Part shown: one piece after another, positions 50,919-59,708 of the stretch
How the letters are laid out: every line of letters starts with the position of its first letter
How positions within the stretch are numbered: position 1 is the stretch's first letter
Assembly (NCBI GenBank): GCA_963617485.1
Contig: CAVEPA010000009.1
Location: 1-64,000 of the forward strand
Origin: UBA1757 sp963617485
GTDB lineage: Bacteria > Bacteroidota > Bacteroidia > Bacteroidales > UBA1402
DNA: 64,000 nucleotides
Reading direction: 5' to 3'
Made by a program: the position numbers and the translations under genes
Notes under the pieces: generated by a model
What the model was told of the DNA's origin: nothing
Databases searched by the model: none
Seen by the model: the letters and a program-made list of their open reading frames with translations, nothing else

Positions 50919-51223
50919 GGTTCCTTGATGATAATGATTTCTTCGTTGTCTTTTTTCATCAGATATTGTTCACGGGCAATCTTTTCAAGCTCTTCGGTAC
51001 CGATGCGCAAGTCTTCAAGCTGACGCAAGGTTTCTTCGCGCTGACGCTCATAGTCGCGGATTTCACGGCGCAAAGCCTCGGCCTTACGGTTATAGCGCAT
51101 ACGCTTGATAAGGTTGTTGCTGTCGAAGAAGATCATCAAGAGAGCAAAAACAACCAGAGCGATAATGTACTTATTGGGCAGATACGGCTTTATTTTCAAA
51201 TAAAACTCCTTAAGCTTGTTCAT
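50915..51223 (-). CDS. Septum formation initiator family protein (FtsB/DivIC)
   Basis: The 102-residue protein has a short cytoplasmic N-terminus, one membrane helix (IIALVVFALLMIFF), and a periplasmic coiled coil (AEALRREIRDYERQREETLRQ), ending in the family tail EKIAREQYLMKKDNEEIIII. It forms part of the FtsQLB-type division complex. The ATG at 51223 matches the normal FtsB length. It diverges from dnaX. Confidence 0.92.
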   Translation of the reverse strand: MNKLKEFYLKIKPYLPNKYIIALVVFALLMIFFDSNNLIKRMRYNRKAEALRREIRDYERQREETLRQLEDLRIGTEELEKIAREQYLMKKDNEEIIIIKEP

Positions 51224-51306
51224 TGCCGGACAACTCCTATTTTTTTCAACACAAAGGAAAGGATTTTTTTCCATTTCTGCCTATCTTCGCTGGCAAATTA
51301 ATTACT

Positions 51307-53085
51307 ATGGACAATTATATCGTTTCGGCAAGAAAATACCGTCCGGATACCTTTGCTTCGGTGGTGGGACAGAAGGCTTTGACCACCACGCTGCAGAATG
51401 CCGTCAAGAACAAGCAACTGGCGCATGCCTATCTGTTCTGCGGCCCGCGGGGTGTGGGCAAGACCACTTGTGCGCGCATTTTCGCCAAAACCATCAACTG
51501 CATGCATCCGCACGAAGACGGCCAAGCCTGCAACGAATGTGAATCGTGCCGAGCCTTCAACACCCAACGTTCTTTCAACATCATAGAGCTCGATGCCGCC
51601 TCCAACAACTCGGTCGATGACATCCGTCAGCTAACCGAACAGGTGCGCACCCCTCCCGTGCTGGGCAAATACAAGGTCTACATCATCGATGAGGTTCACA
51701 TGCTCTCGCCTGCCGCTTTCAATGCCTTTCTCAAAACGCTGGAAGAGCCGCCGGCCTATGCCGTGTTCATCCTGGCCACCACCGAGAAGCACAAAATCAT
51801 CCCCACCATCTTGTCTCGCTGCCAGATTTACGATTTTCACCGTATCAGCGTGGCAGATATTGAGGAACACTTACAGTTCGTCGCCAAAAGCGAAGGCATC
51901 AGCTACGAACCCGAAGCTCTGAACATCATCGCCATGAAGGCCGATGGCGGTATGCGCGATGCCCTGTCCATCTTCGATCAGGTGAACAGCTTCGGCGAAG
52001 GGCATATCACCTACAAGGCCGTTATCGACAACCTAAACGTACTGGACTACGACTATTATTTTCGTTTGATTGATGCCTTCCTGCAACACCAAAGCACCGA
52101 AGCCCTGCTCTTGTTCAACGAAGTACTTAATCTCGGATTCGAGGGGCTGCATTTCATCAACGGACTGGCCTCGCACCTGCGCGACCTGCTGGTTTGCAAA
52201 GACCAGCGCACCATCAGTCTGCTCGAGGTGAGCAACAGCATCAAGGAACGCTACTGCCGACAGGCCCAAGCCTGCGATTTCAATTATTTGGTTTGGGCGC
52301 TGAAACTTTGCAACGAATGCTGTCTGCAATACAGTGCCAGCCGCAATAAACGCCTGCTGGTAGAACTCTGCCTGCTACGCCTGTGCCAAGGGCCGGGACA
52401 GGACGGTGTACCCGAGGGCAAGCCGCAAGCACTTAAGGCTGCGGGGGTGCAGGGCGGTGCTGCGGCCAGCGGCTCGCCTGCGGCCAAGCCGCAGGCCGCA
52501 GCACCCGCACCGGTCACTGGCGCAACGCCAACCCCTCAACCGGTCCCAACCCGGCAAGTGCCTGTCAGCCAGCCATCCACGGCTCAACAGACCGGTGCCC
52601 AAGCGGCAGCCAAACCCAAAGCACCCAGTATTTCCAAGCTCAAAACCATCTCCATCAACGGCAACAGCAAAGAACAGGCAAAACCGGAAAATCCAGAGTC
52701 ACAAACTGCTACCATCGAAGAAAACCAGTCGTTCAACCAAAGTGAGCTGACCAAATACTGGAATGAATTTGCCCGCACGCTCAAGGACAATCCTCAGATT
52801 ATGAACGTCATGACCAGCCAGGAACCGACCTTACAGGACGATTGTGATTTTGAGTTTGTCGTTTTCCAGAGCTTCACAGAGAAAAGCCTGTTGGAACTGA
52901 AATACAATATCGAAGGCTTTCTGCGGGAAAAACTGCACAACAGCCATGTCAGTATGCACCTGCGCATAAGCGAAGGGGAGGAGAACAAAAAAGCCCTCAC
53001 TCCCCAAGACCAACTCAAGACTATGCTTGAGAAAAATTCAGCCTTCGCCAAACTATATCAAGAACTCAATCTTGATATGGAGTAG
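51307..53085 (+). CDS. dnaX: DNA polymerase III subunit gamma/tau
   Basis: The 592-residue clamp-loader ATPase has YIVSARKYRPDTFASVVGQ, Walker A GPRGVGKTT, a four-cysteine zinc module (CMHPHEDGQACNECESC), the VYIIDEVHML Walker B and the SRC arginine finger. A proline/alanine/glutamine linker runs from about residue 373 to 480, before a tau-like C-terminal domain. A GC-rich hairpin lies in the linker at residues about 384-400. No classical slippery heptamer was found beside it. It converges on the POT transporter gene. Confidence 0.96.
   Translation: MDNYIVSARKYRPDTFASVVGQKALTTTLQNAVKNKQLAHAYLFCGPRGVGKTTCARIFAKTINCMHPHEDGQACNECESCRAFNTQRSFNIIELDAASNNSVDDIRQLTEQVRTPPVLGKYKVYIIDEVHMLSPAAFNAFLKTLEEPPAYAVFILATTEKHKIIPTILSRCQIYDFHRISVADIEEHLQFVAKSEGISYEPEALNIIAMKADGGMRDALSIFDQVNSFGEGHITYKAVIDNLNVLDYDYYFRLIDAFLQHQSTEALLLFNEVLNLGFEGLHFINGLASHLRDLLVCKDQRTISLLEVSNSIKERYCRQAQACDFNYLVWALKLCNECCLQYSASRNKRLLVELCLLRLCQGPGQDGVPEGKPQALKAAGVQGGAAASGSPAAKPQAAAPAPVTGATPTPQPVPTRQVPVSQPSTAQQTGAQAAAKPKAPSISKLKTISINGNSKEQAKPENPESQTATIEENQSFNQSELTKYWNEFARTLKDNPQIMNVMTSQEPTLQDDCDFEFVVFQSFTEKSLLELKYNIEGFLREKLHNSHVSMHLRISEGEENKKALTPQDQLKTMLEKNSAFAKLYQELNLDME
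52456..52505. repeat. Intragenic inverted repeat, 12-bp outer and 9-bp inner stems, in dnaX
   Basis: GGTGCTGCGGCC (52456-52467) pairs with 52494-52505. Inside, GCCTGCGGC (52476-52484) pairs with 52488-52496 around CAA. The two stems overlap by three bases, so they are alternative structures. They lie in the disordered linker. Confidence 0.82.
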
Positions 53086-53108
53086 CGTCAGCTCTCCTTT
53101 TATAAATT

Positions 53109-54776
53109 CTATTTCGCTACCTTCTCCAGCCAGCGAACCATACCCAGCATCACACCCATCGATATGAGGCAGAATCCTGCGAACACTGCCCAGCACATCC
53201 ACTGATGCGGGAAAGAATTCAGCATAGCCACACCCAAGGCGATGAACAGGTTACCGATAGCGGTAGCCGTCAACCACAAGCCTTGACAGATACCCTGCAG
53301 ATGACGCGGTGCAATCTTTGATACGAACGACAACCCCAGCGGTGAGATGAATAGTTCAGCTACCGTCAGGAAGAAATAGGTGGCAATCAGCACCATCGGG
53401 CTCGACTTCATAGAGAGTTTCACAGCATCGCTCAAAGCGCGGAATTCAACACCCGAAGGATAATTATGTACCATGGCCACAATCATCAGCAATATGTAGG
53501 CACAAGCGGCCACAAACATACCGATGGCGATTTTGCGGGGCGTAGACACCTCTTTGCCTTTGTGTGCTAGGCTGGAGAAAATCCACATGACAATCGGGGT
53601 CAAGATAATGACAAACAAGGGATTGATGCACTGCCAAATCTCCGGCGGAATAGTGGTGGTGGTCACGAAGTCGCGGGCAAAAATCGACAGCGACTGACCA
53701 TTCTGATGGAAGGAGAACCAGAAGAATACGGCAACGCCCAGCACTGCGAACAAAGCATAAAGCCTTTGTCTGATTTCCTTGGCATTAGCCTGTCTCTCTT
53801 CTTCGGTGTAAGCCTCGACAGCCTTCTTTTCTTTCTTGGCAGGATTCGGCAAACGGTTCTTAACGGCCAAGAAGATAGCCAAAGAAGCCAGCATAGCGAT
53901 AACCGACGCGATGAAAGAGAAATGCACACCTGTATTGAAGGTTTCAAGATAATAGTTGCAGAAAGCCGTATCGACAGCTCCCGTATGGCCCACTTCCTGA
54001 GCCAGTAGCTGTAGGTTGGCAACATCGGTGGCAGCCATGGCATCCTGGTCTTTGACAAACATATGGCACAGACGGGGCAGGTCGGAATTATAGGCAAGGT
54101 TGTGTACCTGCAACCAAAGGCTGCGGAGCAAAGGAGCGATAAAAGGTGCAATCACACCGCCGATATTGATGAATACGTAGAAAATCTGGAAGCCGGAATC
54201 GCGCTTTTCCTTGGCACTGGCCAAGGCTTCGGGGCCTTGTTTGGCAGCTTCAGCCTCGAAATTGTCGTACATCTGGCCCACCAATGCCTGCAGGTTGCCC
54301 TTGAACAGACCGTTGCCGAAAGCAATCACGAAGAGTGCAAAACAGGTAAGCACCAGCACCCACGAGAAGCCCGTATTGGCCGAGAACACCGGAATAGACA
54401 GCAAGCCATAACCGGCAGCCATCACCAGAAGGCCCGAGACAATGGTGGCCTTGTACTTCTGGCTACGGTCGGCAATAATACCGCCAGGAAGGCTCAGCAC
54501 ATAAATAAGAAAATAGAAAATTGCATAAATCCATCCGGCAGCCGTATCACTGATACCGAACTTGGAGCAGATGAAAAGCAGGAGCACGGCATTCATGATG
54601 TAATAGCCGAAGCGCTCGCCCATATTGCTCAATGCGGCGGCAATCAGGCCTTTAGGATGTTCCTTGCGGGCCTTGCGGATGTAGAAAATCATAAAGGGGA
54701 TAACCACAATGAGGATAGCTATAAGGATAGCCATCGGCCGGTTGTTCGCCCACAGATTAGAAAGAGATTGTACCAT
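53109..54776 (-). CDS. POT/PTR family proton-dependent oligopeptide transporter
   Basis: The 555-residue transporter has about 14 hydrophobic helices. POT features are seen: SNMGERFGYYIMNAVLLLF at the N-terminus (the E-R motif), GGIIADRSQKYK, the FYVFINIGGVIAPF motif, and a late YFFLTVAELFISPLGLSFV. It imports di- and tripeptides with protons. Its promoter lies at 54821-54850. It converges with dnaX at its 3' end. Confidence 0.93.
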   Translation of the reverse strand: MVQSLSNLWANNRPMAILIAILIVVIPFMIFYIRKARKEHPKGLIAAALSNMGERFGYYIMNAVLLLFICSKFGISDTAAGWIYAIFYFLIYVLSLPGGIIADRSQKYKATIVSGLLVMAAGYGLLSIPVFSANTGFSWVLVLTCFALFVIAFGNGLFKGNLQALVGQMYDNFEAEAAKQGPEALASAKEKRDSGFQIFYVFINIGGVIAPFIAPLLRSLWLQVHNLAYNSDLPRLCHMFVKDQDAMAATDVANLQLLAQEVGHTGAVDTAFCNYYLETFNTGVHFSFIASVIAMLASLAIFLAVKNRLPNPAKKEKKAVEAYTEEERQANAKEIRQRLYALFAVLGVAVFFWFSFHQNGQSLSIFARDFVTTTTIPPEIWQCINPLFVIILTPIVMWIFSSLAHKGKEVSTPRKIAIGMFVAACAYILLMIVAMVHNYPSGVEFRALSDAVKLSMKSSPMVLIATYFFLTVAELFISPLGLSFVSKIAPRHLQGICQGLWLTATAIGNLFIALGVAMLNSFPHQWMCWAVFAGFCLISMGVMLGMVRWLEKVAK

Positions 54777-54820
54777 AAATGATGTAGTTGATTGTTAGAA
54801 GTATTCTGTTTTGAGTTTGG

Positions 54821-54850
54821 CAAAGATAGCAATACAAGGCGGATGGACAA
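54821..54850 (-). promoter_or_regulatory. POT transporter promoter
   Basis: On the minus strand TTG (54848-54850), 19 bases, then TATCTTTG (54821-54828), 44 bases before the ATG. It starts right after the tpiA terminator. Confidence 0.75.
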
Positions 54851-54859
54851 GCGAATAGG

Positions 54860-54899
54860 AGAAAATAAAAGGTCTGGCCCGCCTCAGGCGGGCCAGACC
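54860..54899 (-). terminator. Intrinsic terminator after tpiA
   Basis: GGTCTGGCCCGCCT (54871-54884) is the reverse complement of 54886-54899, and on the minus strand the stem is followed by TTTTATTTTC. It ends the long leftward gene string of acyl-CoA ligase to tpiA. It shows the same GC-rich style as the intragenic hairpins. Confidence 0.9.
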
Positions 54900-54927
54900 C
54901 TTGTCGCAAAGCAACATTCACGCTAGC

Positions 54928-55683
54928 TTACCAAGCGCGGATGATGCCCATAAAGTCGTCCACCTTCAGCGAAGCACCACCGATAAGACCACCGTCAACA
55001 TCGGGGTTGGCAAAAAGTTCCTTGGCGTTCGAAGGCTTGCAGCTGCCACCATAAAGGATAGAGCAATCGTCGGCCGTCTGCTGGCCATATTTCTTGGCGA
55101 TGACACCACGGATAAAGGCATGAATTTCTTCGGCTTGGGCAGGCGTGGCGGTTTCGCCCGTACCGATGGCCCAAACAGGTTCATAAGCCAAGATGATTTT
55201 GCCGAAATCTTCGGCGCTCAAGTCGAAAAGCGAAGCTTCAATCTGAGCCTTGACAACATTGAAATGTTCACCGGCCTTGCGCTCTTCCAGCACTTCGCCG
55301 ATGCAGAAGATAGGAGTCAGGCCATTAGCTAGAGCCAAATTCACCTTAGTCTTGAGCATTTCGGGCGTTTCGCCATAGTAGGCACGACGTTCGCTGTGAC
55401 CGAGAATCACGTAGTTGGCACCGGTGGACTTCACCATTTCGGCCGAAACTTCACCGGTATAAGCACCTGAAACATGGTCTGCACAGTTTTCGGCAGCTAC
55501 GCCGATACGTTTGGTATCAATAGCGGCACAAACGCTTGCCAGATGGATAAAAGGTGTTCCGATAATTACCTCACAATTAACTTTTTCCTTGGCCAGAACA
55601 GCATCAAGACTCTTGGCCAATTCGAGGCCTTCCTGCAGGTTTTTGTTCATTTTCCAGTTACCTGCCACAATTTTCTTTCTCAT
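54928..55683 (-). CDS. tpiA: Triosephosphate isomerase
   Basis: The 251-residue glycolytic enzyme has KIVAGNWKMNKN at the start, YVILGHSERRAYYGE (catalytic His), and ILAYEPVWAIGTGETAT (catalytic Glu). It overlaps the stop of the DoxX-family gene by four bases, an order (DUF1599-DoxX-tpiA) common in Bacteroidales. A strong terminator follows. Confidence 0.98.
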   Translation of the reverse strand: MRKKIVAGNWKMNKNLQEGLELAKSLDAVLAKEKVNCEVIIGTPFIHLASVCAAIDTKRIGVAAENCADHVSGAYTGEVSAEMVKSTGANYVILGHSERRAYYGETPEMLKTKVNLALANGLTPIFCIGEVLEERKAGEHFNVVKAQIEASLFDLSAEDFGKIILAYEPVWAIGTGETATPAQAEEIHAFIRGVIAKKYGQQTADDCSILYGGSCKPSNAKELFANPDVDGGLIGGASLKVDDFMGIIRAW

Positions 55684-56981
55684 TGTTTTTGTTTGTTTAA
55701 TTTACTGGTTATCTTGTTTTTACGTATAGTAATTAGTAGAGAAACCGCCCTGAATATCGACACCACGAAATATGCCAGAAAAATAGTCAGTATCACCAGG
55801 AAAAACATGACGGCACTGTTCAGGTTTCGCGGCTGCTGGAAAAGATAGCAATCCGACAAGGGCTTGTCATCCACATAACGCAGCATAACGTCGATGTCGC
55901 AGGCCGGCCATTTGGAATAAACCGTTCCGCCTTTTACTACCACCAGTCCCGGATTGGAACGCACCATCGTTTTGAGGACAACGTCGTCGGTTTGGCAGAA
56001 AGTCGCATCGAGAGCGTATTCGTAAGCGCAGTCTTCTTGCTGCTGCAGCGTAGACGAAGTGAGTATATAGAGAGGATAGCCATACCGTCGGGCATAGGTC
56101 TGCAGTTCTTGCAGTTGCTGCATACCACAGACATCAGCCTTGTCAAGATAAGGTGCCGACACCAAAAAAACATAAGAAGTATCGTTCAACACCCGCGCAG
56201 TAATATCCCCCTCCTGGGGATGCATAATGGCGAAATCACCGATAGGTGCCTCATAGCCCTTGTGCAGCAGTATCTCCCTGCGGTCGACATAATGCCAAGC
56301 CGTGTCTGAAGGGTATTCGTCCTCGTTGAAGACCTTGCGGCGACCATCCTTTTCCATGATGAACTGCACGGCATACTGGTCTTGGGGTGCATCCGGCGGA
56401 ATACTCATCAAAGCGGGCAGCCAGTTACCCACTTTATAGGGACGGAAATCGAAGAAAGGCAGATGTCGATAGCTTACCCAAGAAATGAACAGCGGCACCA
56501 GCACGCTTACCACGAAGGCCGCCGTAGCCGTGCGTTTGCCAAAAATATGGTAAAGTTCGCCCTTGTACAGCAGCAATATAGCCGACAGCAACAGCAGAAT
56601 GATGTTCTTTTCGAAGCTCTGCCAGTTGCTCAGATGGATAGCATCGCCAAAACAACCGCAATCGTGTACCGGGTCGGTCAGGGCCGTCACCAAGGTCAAG
56701 ACCGTCATGAACAGCATGAAAAGCAAGCTGAAGCCGGCCGTCACGCGTTGACGCAGCCCAAAGAGATGCGAGAATCCCAGCACCATCTCTACCGAGAATA
56801 GCAGCACGGTCATCAAAGGTGCATATTCCAGAAAAAAGGGCATGGAGAAAGCCTGCAGATAGTCCTGTATCTTGTACACCGTTCCCAGCGGGTCGATGGC
56901 TTTGGCAAAGCCCGAGAACAGGAAGGTGCAGCCCAGCAGCAGCCGGGCGATGATAGAAAGGATTCTGTGGAACTTGCTCAT
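55680..56981 (-). CDS. DoxX-family membrane protein with extracytoplasmic thioredoxin-like part
   Basis: The 433-residue protein has about four N-terminal helices with DoxX features (LLGCTFLFSGFAKAIDPLGTVYKI and DPVHDCGCFGDAI). A large periplasmic region with several cysteines and a C-terminal helix (VMFFLVILTIFLAYFVVSIF) follow. The cysteine pair in CGCFGD resembles MauE/DoxX proteins tied to thiol chemistry; the substrate is unknown. The ATG at 56981 is preferred over a TTG at 56993. Confidence 0.8.
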   Translation of the reverse strand: MSKFHRILSIIARLLLGCTFLFSGFAKAIDPLGTVYKIQDYLQAFSMPFFLEYAPLMTVLLFSVEMVLGFSHLFGLRQRVTAGFSLLFMLFMTVLTLVTALTDPVHDCGCFGDAIHLSNWQSFEKNIILLLLSAILLLYKGELYHIFGKRTATAAFVVSVLVPLFISWVSYRHLPFFDFRPYKVGNWLPALMSIPPDAPQDQYAVQFIMEKDGRRKVFNEDEYPSDTAWHYVDRREILLHKGYEAPIGDFAIMHPQEGDITARVLNDTSYVFLVSAPYLDKADVCGMQQLQELQTYARRYGYPLYILTSSTLQQQEDCAYEYALDATFCQTDDVVLKTMVRSNPGLVVVKGGTVYSKWPACDIDVMLRYVDDKPLSDCYLFQQPRNLNSAVMFFLVILTIFLAYFVVSIFRAVSLLITIRKNKITSKLNKQKQ

Positions 56982-56989
56982 GAGCGGTT

Positions 56990-57532
56990 TCAAGCGAAGC
57001 GGTAACGTATCAGCCCGAAAATGGCATAGTTGATAATGTCTTGATAATTGGAATCAATGCCTTCGGAAATGTGTGTACAGCCCTGATTGTCTTCTATTTC
57101 CTTGATACGGTTTATTTTCGTCAAGATAAAATCGGTATAGGAAGTGACACGCATATCGCGCCAAGCCTCTCCATAGTCGTGGTTTTTGGCCAGCATCAGT
57201 TCGCGCGTGGAAGCCATCATCCGGTCGTATAGGTCAATGGCCTGGGCAGCCGTCATGTCCACCGTATCAACGCAGCCCTTTTCGAGCTGAATCATACCGA
57301 TGATACCATAATTGACCAAGGCCATCAGTTCGGGGACGATGCCTTCGCCCACCCGGTTTTCGCCCGTAGTTTCGAGCGTGCGGATACGTTTGGTTTTGGT
57401 AAACAATTGGTCGGTGAGCGAACTGGGCCGGAAAACGCGCCAAGAGGCTCCGTAGTCTTTCAGCTTATCCACAAAGACCTGCCTGCAGGAGGCCACCACA
57501 GCATCGAATTGTTCGTTGGTATTGTTTGTCAT
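56990..57532 (-). CDS. DUF1599 protein, two tandem copies of the domain
   Basis: The 180-residue protein contains the same unit twice: FVDKLKDYGASWRVFRPSSLTDQLFTKTKRIRTLE (residues about 20-54) and LMLAKNHDYGEAWRDMRVTSYTDFILTKINRIKEIE (about 112-147). Each ends in a helical segment with an NYG/NYA motif (MALVNYGIIG, DIINYAIFG). The domain is called nucleotide-modification-associated domain 1 elsewhere; its activity is unknown. It lies between recG and the DoxX gene on one transcript. Confidence 0.87.
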   Translation of the reverse strand: MTNNTNEQFDAVVASCRQVFVDKLKDYGASWRVFRPSSLTDQLFTKTKRIRTLETTGENRVGEGIVPELMALVNYGIIGMIQLEKGCVDTVDMTAAQAIDLYDRMMASTRELMLAKNHDYGEAWRDMRVTSYTDFILTKINRIKEIEDNQGCTHISEGIDSNYQDIINYAIFGLIRYRFA

Positions 57533-57588
57533 GATTGCTATCTTGTTGCCCGCAAAATTACTGTTTTTTCCTTGGTTTGAAAAACTTA

Positions 57589-59685
57589 TCAACTGATGAT
57601 GCCCCAGTTGACTTCGTGGGCATAGCGTCTGCGGAGTTCACGGCGAAGGACGGCATTCTCGGTCTTGAGCAAATCGGGGTCATCGGCCAATATCTGTTTG
57701 GCCAGATTGCGCGTATATTCCACCAGTTGACCATCGTGGGCAAGGTCTGCGATTTTCATATCAAAGGGAATGCCACTTTGCTGCACACCTTCGATGTCAC
57801 CGGGGCCGCGCAGCTTCAAATCGGCCTCGGAAATCTCGAAACCATCGTTGGTGGAAGTCATGATTTCGATACGCTTGCGTCCATCCTCGGAAAGCTTGTA
57901 GGAACTGAGCAACACGCAATACGATTGCTCGGCCCCACGCCCCACGCGGCCCCGCAACTGATGCAGCTGCGAAAGGCCGAAGCGTTCGGCATTCTGTATC
58001 ACCATAATGGAGGCGTTAGGCACATCCACGCCCACCTCTATTACCGTGGTAGCCACCAGTATGCGTGTCTCGCCGCTGGAAAACTGCCGCATCTGCTCGT
58101 CTTTTTCGGCCGGCTTCATCTTGCCGTGTACCATACCCACCTTGACCTCGCTGAAGACTTGACAGATATGTTCGTAGCCATCTTTCAGGTTCTTGTAATC
58201 GGAGCGTTCCGATTCTTCGATAAGCGGATAGACGATGTAAATCTGGCGACCCGCCCGCAGTTCTTCGTGCATAAAGCGGTAAAGGTCGGCCAGTTGGTTC
58301 TCGTAACGGTGTACCGTCTGTATGGGCTTGCGTCCGGGAGGCAACTCATCGATGACCGAGACATCGAGGTCGCCGTAAAGGGTCATGGCCAGAGTGCGCG
58401 GAATGGGGGTCGCGGTCATCACCAGCACATGAGGCGGCGTGCTGTTCTTGGCCCAGAGTTTGCTGCGCTGCACCACTCCGAAACGATGTTGCTCGTCTAT
58501 CACCACCAAACCAAGATTATGGAACCGCACTTCGTCTTCGATAAGCGCATGGGTGCCAATAAGTATATTCAAAGAGCCATTGCGCAGGTCTTCGTGCAAG
58601 GCTTCACGGTCTTTTTTCTTGGTAGAACCGGTAAGCAGCGCCACTTTAAGCGGCATACCCTCGAGAAAACGTGAGATGTTGGCATAATGTTGCTGAGCCA
58701 AGATTTCTGTAGGAGCCATCATGCAGGCCTGAAATCCGTTGTCTATGGCCATCAGCATCGACATAAGCGCCACCAGCGTCTTGCCGCTGCCCACATCGCC
58801 CTGGATAAGCCGGTTCATCTGCACATTGCCCGCCACGTTGGCGCGAATTTCCTTAAGCACACGCTTTTGCGCAGCGGTCAGCGAGAAAGGCAAACGATGG
58901 TGATAAAAATAATTGAAGTTTTCGCCGATGCGCTTGAAGGGCAGTCCTTGCAAGCGCTGATTCCGCTGACGGGCGAAACGCAGAATCTGTAACTGCAGAT
59001 AGAGCAGTTCTTCCAGTTTCAAACGGTAGCGTGCATTCTTGAGCGAGAGCGCATCGGCGGGAAAATGCACCTGCCGCAAAGCATCGTTCAGAGAACAAAG
59101 TCGTAGACGCTGCACCAGATAGTCGGGCAAGGTTTCGGGCAGACGCTCGTCCATCTGACGGAACAGGGACACCACTATTTTCTGTATGGCACGGCTGTTC
59201 AGATAGGAGTTTTTCATCTTCTCCGTGGTACGGTAATAGGCTTGCAGCCCACCCGTCAGAAGACGCAGATTACCTTCGTTGGCCACGTCAATGTCGGGAT
59301 GCGTCAGATTGATTTTATTGCCGAACTGGGCAGGTTTGCCAAAAACCAGATAGGTATCTTTGGTATTGTAGCGGTCCTGCACGTATTTAATGCCCTTGAA
59401 CCACACCAGTTCCAAGACACCCGTGTCATCGGCCAAACGAACCACAAAACGCTTGCCACGACCTTCGCCTTCGGTGCGCATATCAAGTATGTGGCCGCAG
59501 ACCTGCACATAGGGCATCCCCGACTGCAACTCGGCTATCTTGTGTATTTTACTACGGTCGATGTATTTGTATGGAAAATAGTACAACAAATCCTCCTGGC
59601 AAGTGATGTTCAGTTCCTTGGCCAGAATGTCGGCACGCGAAGGTCCGACACCTTTGAGGTAGGTCAACTCTTTCCGTAAATCCAT
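57589..59685 (-). CDS. recG: ATP-dependent DNA helicase RecG
   Basis: The 698-residue helicase remodels stalled replication forks. The N-terminal wedge/OB domain (YVQVCGHILDMRTEGEGRGK) precedes the helicase motifs: GDVGSGKTLVALM (Walker A), VIDEQHRFGV (DEQH), TATPIPRTLAMT, and VATTVIEVGVDVPNASIMVI with QLRGRVGRG. Length is normal. It follows ispD by 23 bases. Confidence 0.97.
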   Translation of the reverse strand: MDLRKELTYLKGVGPSRADILAKELNITCQEDLLYYFPYKYIDRSKIHKIAELQSGMPYVQVCGHILDMRTEGEGRGKRFVVRLADDTGVLELVWFKGIKYVQDRYNTKDTYLVFGKPAQFGNKINLTHPDIDVANEGNLRLLTGGLQAYYRTTEKMKNSYLNSRAIQKIVVSLFRQMDERLPETLPDYLVQRLRLCSLNDALRQVHFPADALSLKNARYRLKLEELLYLQLQILRFARQRNQRLQGLPFKRIGENFNYFYHHRLPFSLTAAQKRVLKEIRANVAGNVQMNRLIQGDVGSGKTLVALMSMLMAIDNGFQACMMAPTEILAQQHYANISRFLEGMPLKVALLTGSTKKKDREALHEDLRNGSLNILIGTHALIEDEVRFHNLGLVVIDEQHRFGVVQRSKLWAKNSTPPHVLVMTATPIPRTLAMTLYGDLDVSVIDELPPGRKPIQTVHRYENQLADLYRFMHEELRAGRQIYIVYPLIEESERSDYKNLKDGYEHICQVFSEVKVGMVHGKMKPAEKDEQMRQFSSGETRILVATTVIEVGVDVPNASIMVIQNAERFGLSQLHQLRGRVGRGAEQSYCVLLSSYKLSEDGRKRIEIMTSTNDGFEISEADLKLRGPGDIEGVQQSGIPFDMKIADLAHDGQLVEYTRNLAKQILADDPDLLKTENAVLRRELRRRYAHEVNWGIIS

Positions 59686-59708
59686 CCTTATAGGGAAATG
59701 TTAAGCAT

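Noticed and set aside
52440..52470. Programmed -1 frameshift site in dnaX
   Set aside because: The G run before the hairpin does not form an X XXY YYZ heptamer in the reading frame; kept only as a low-weight hypothesis.
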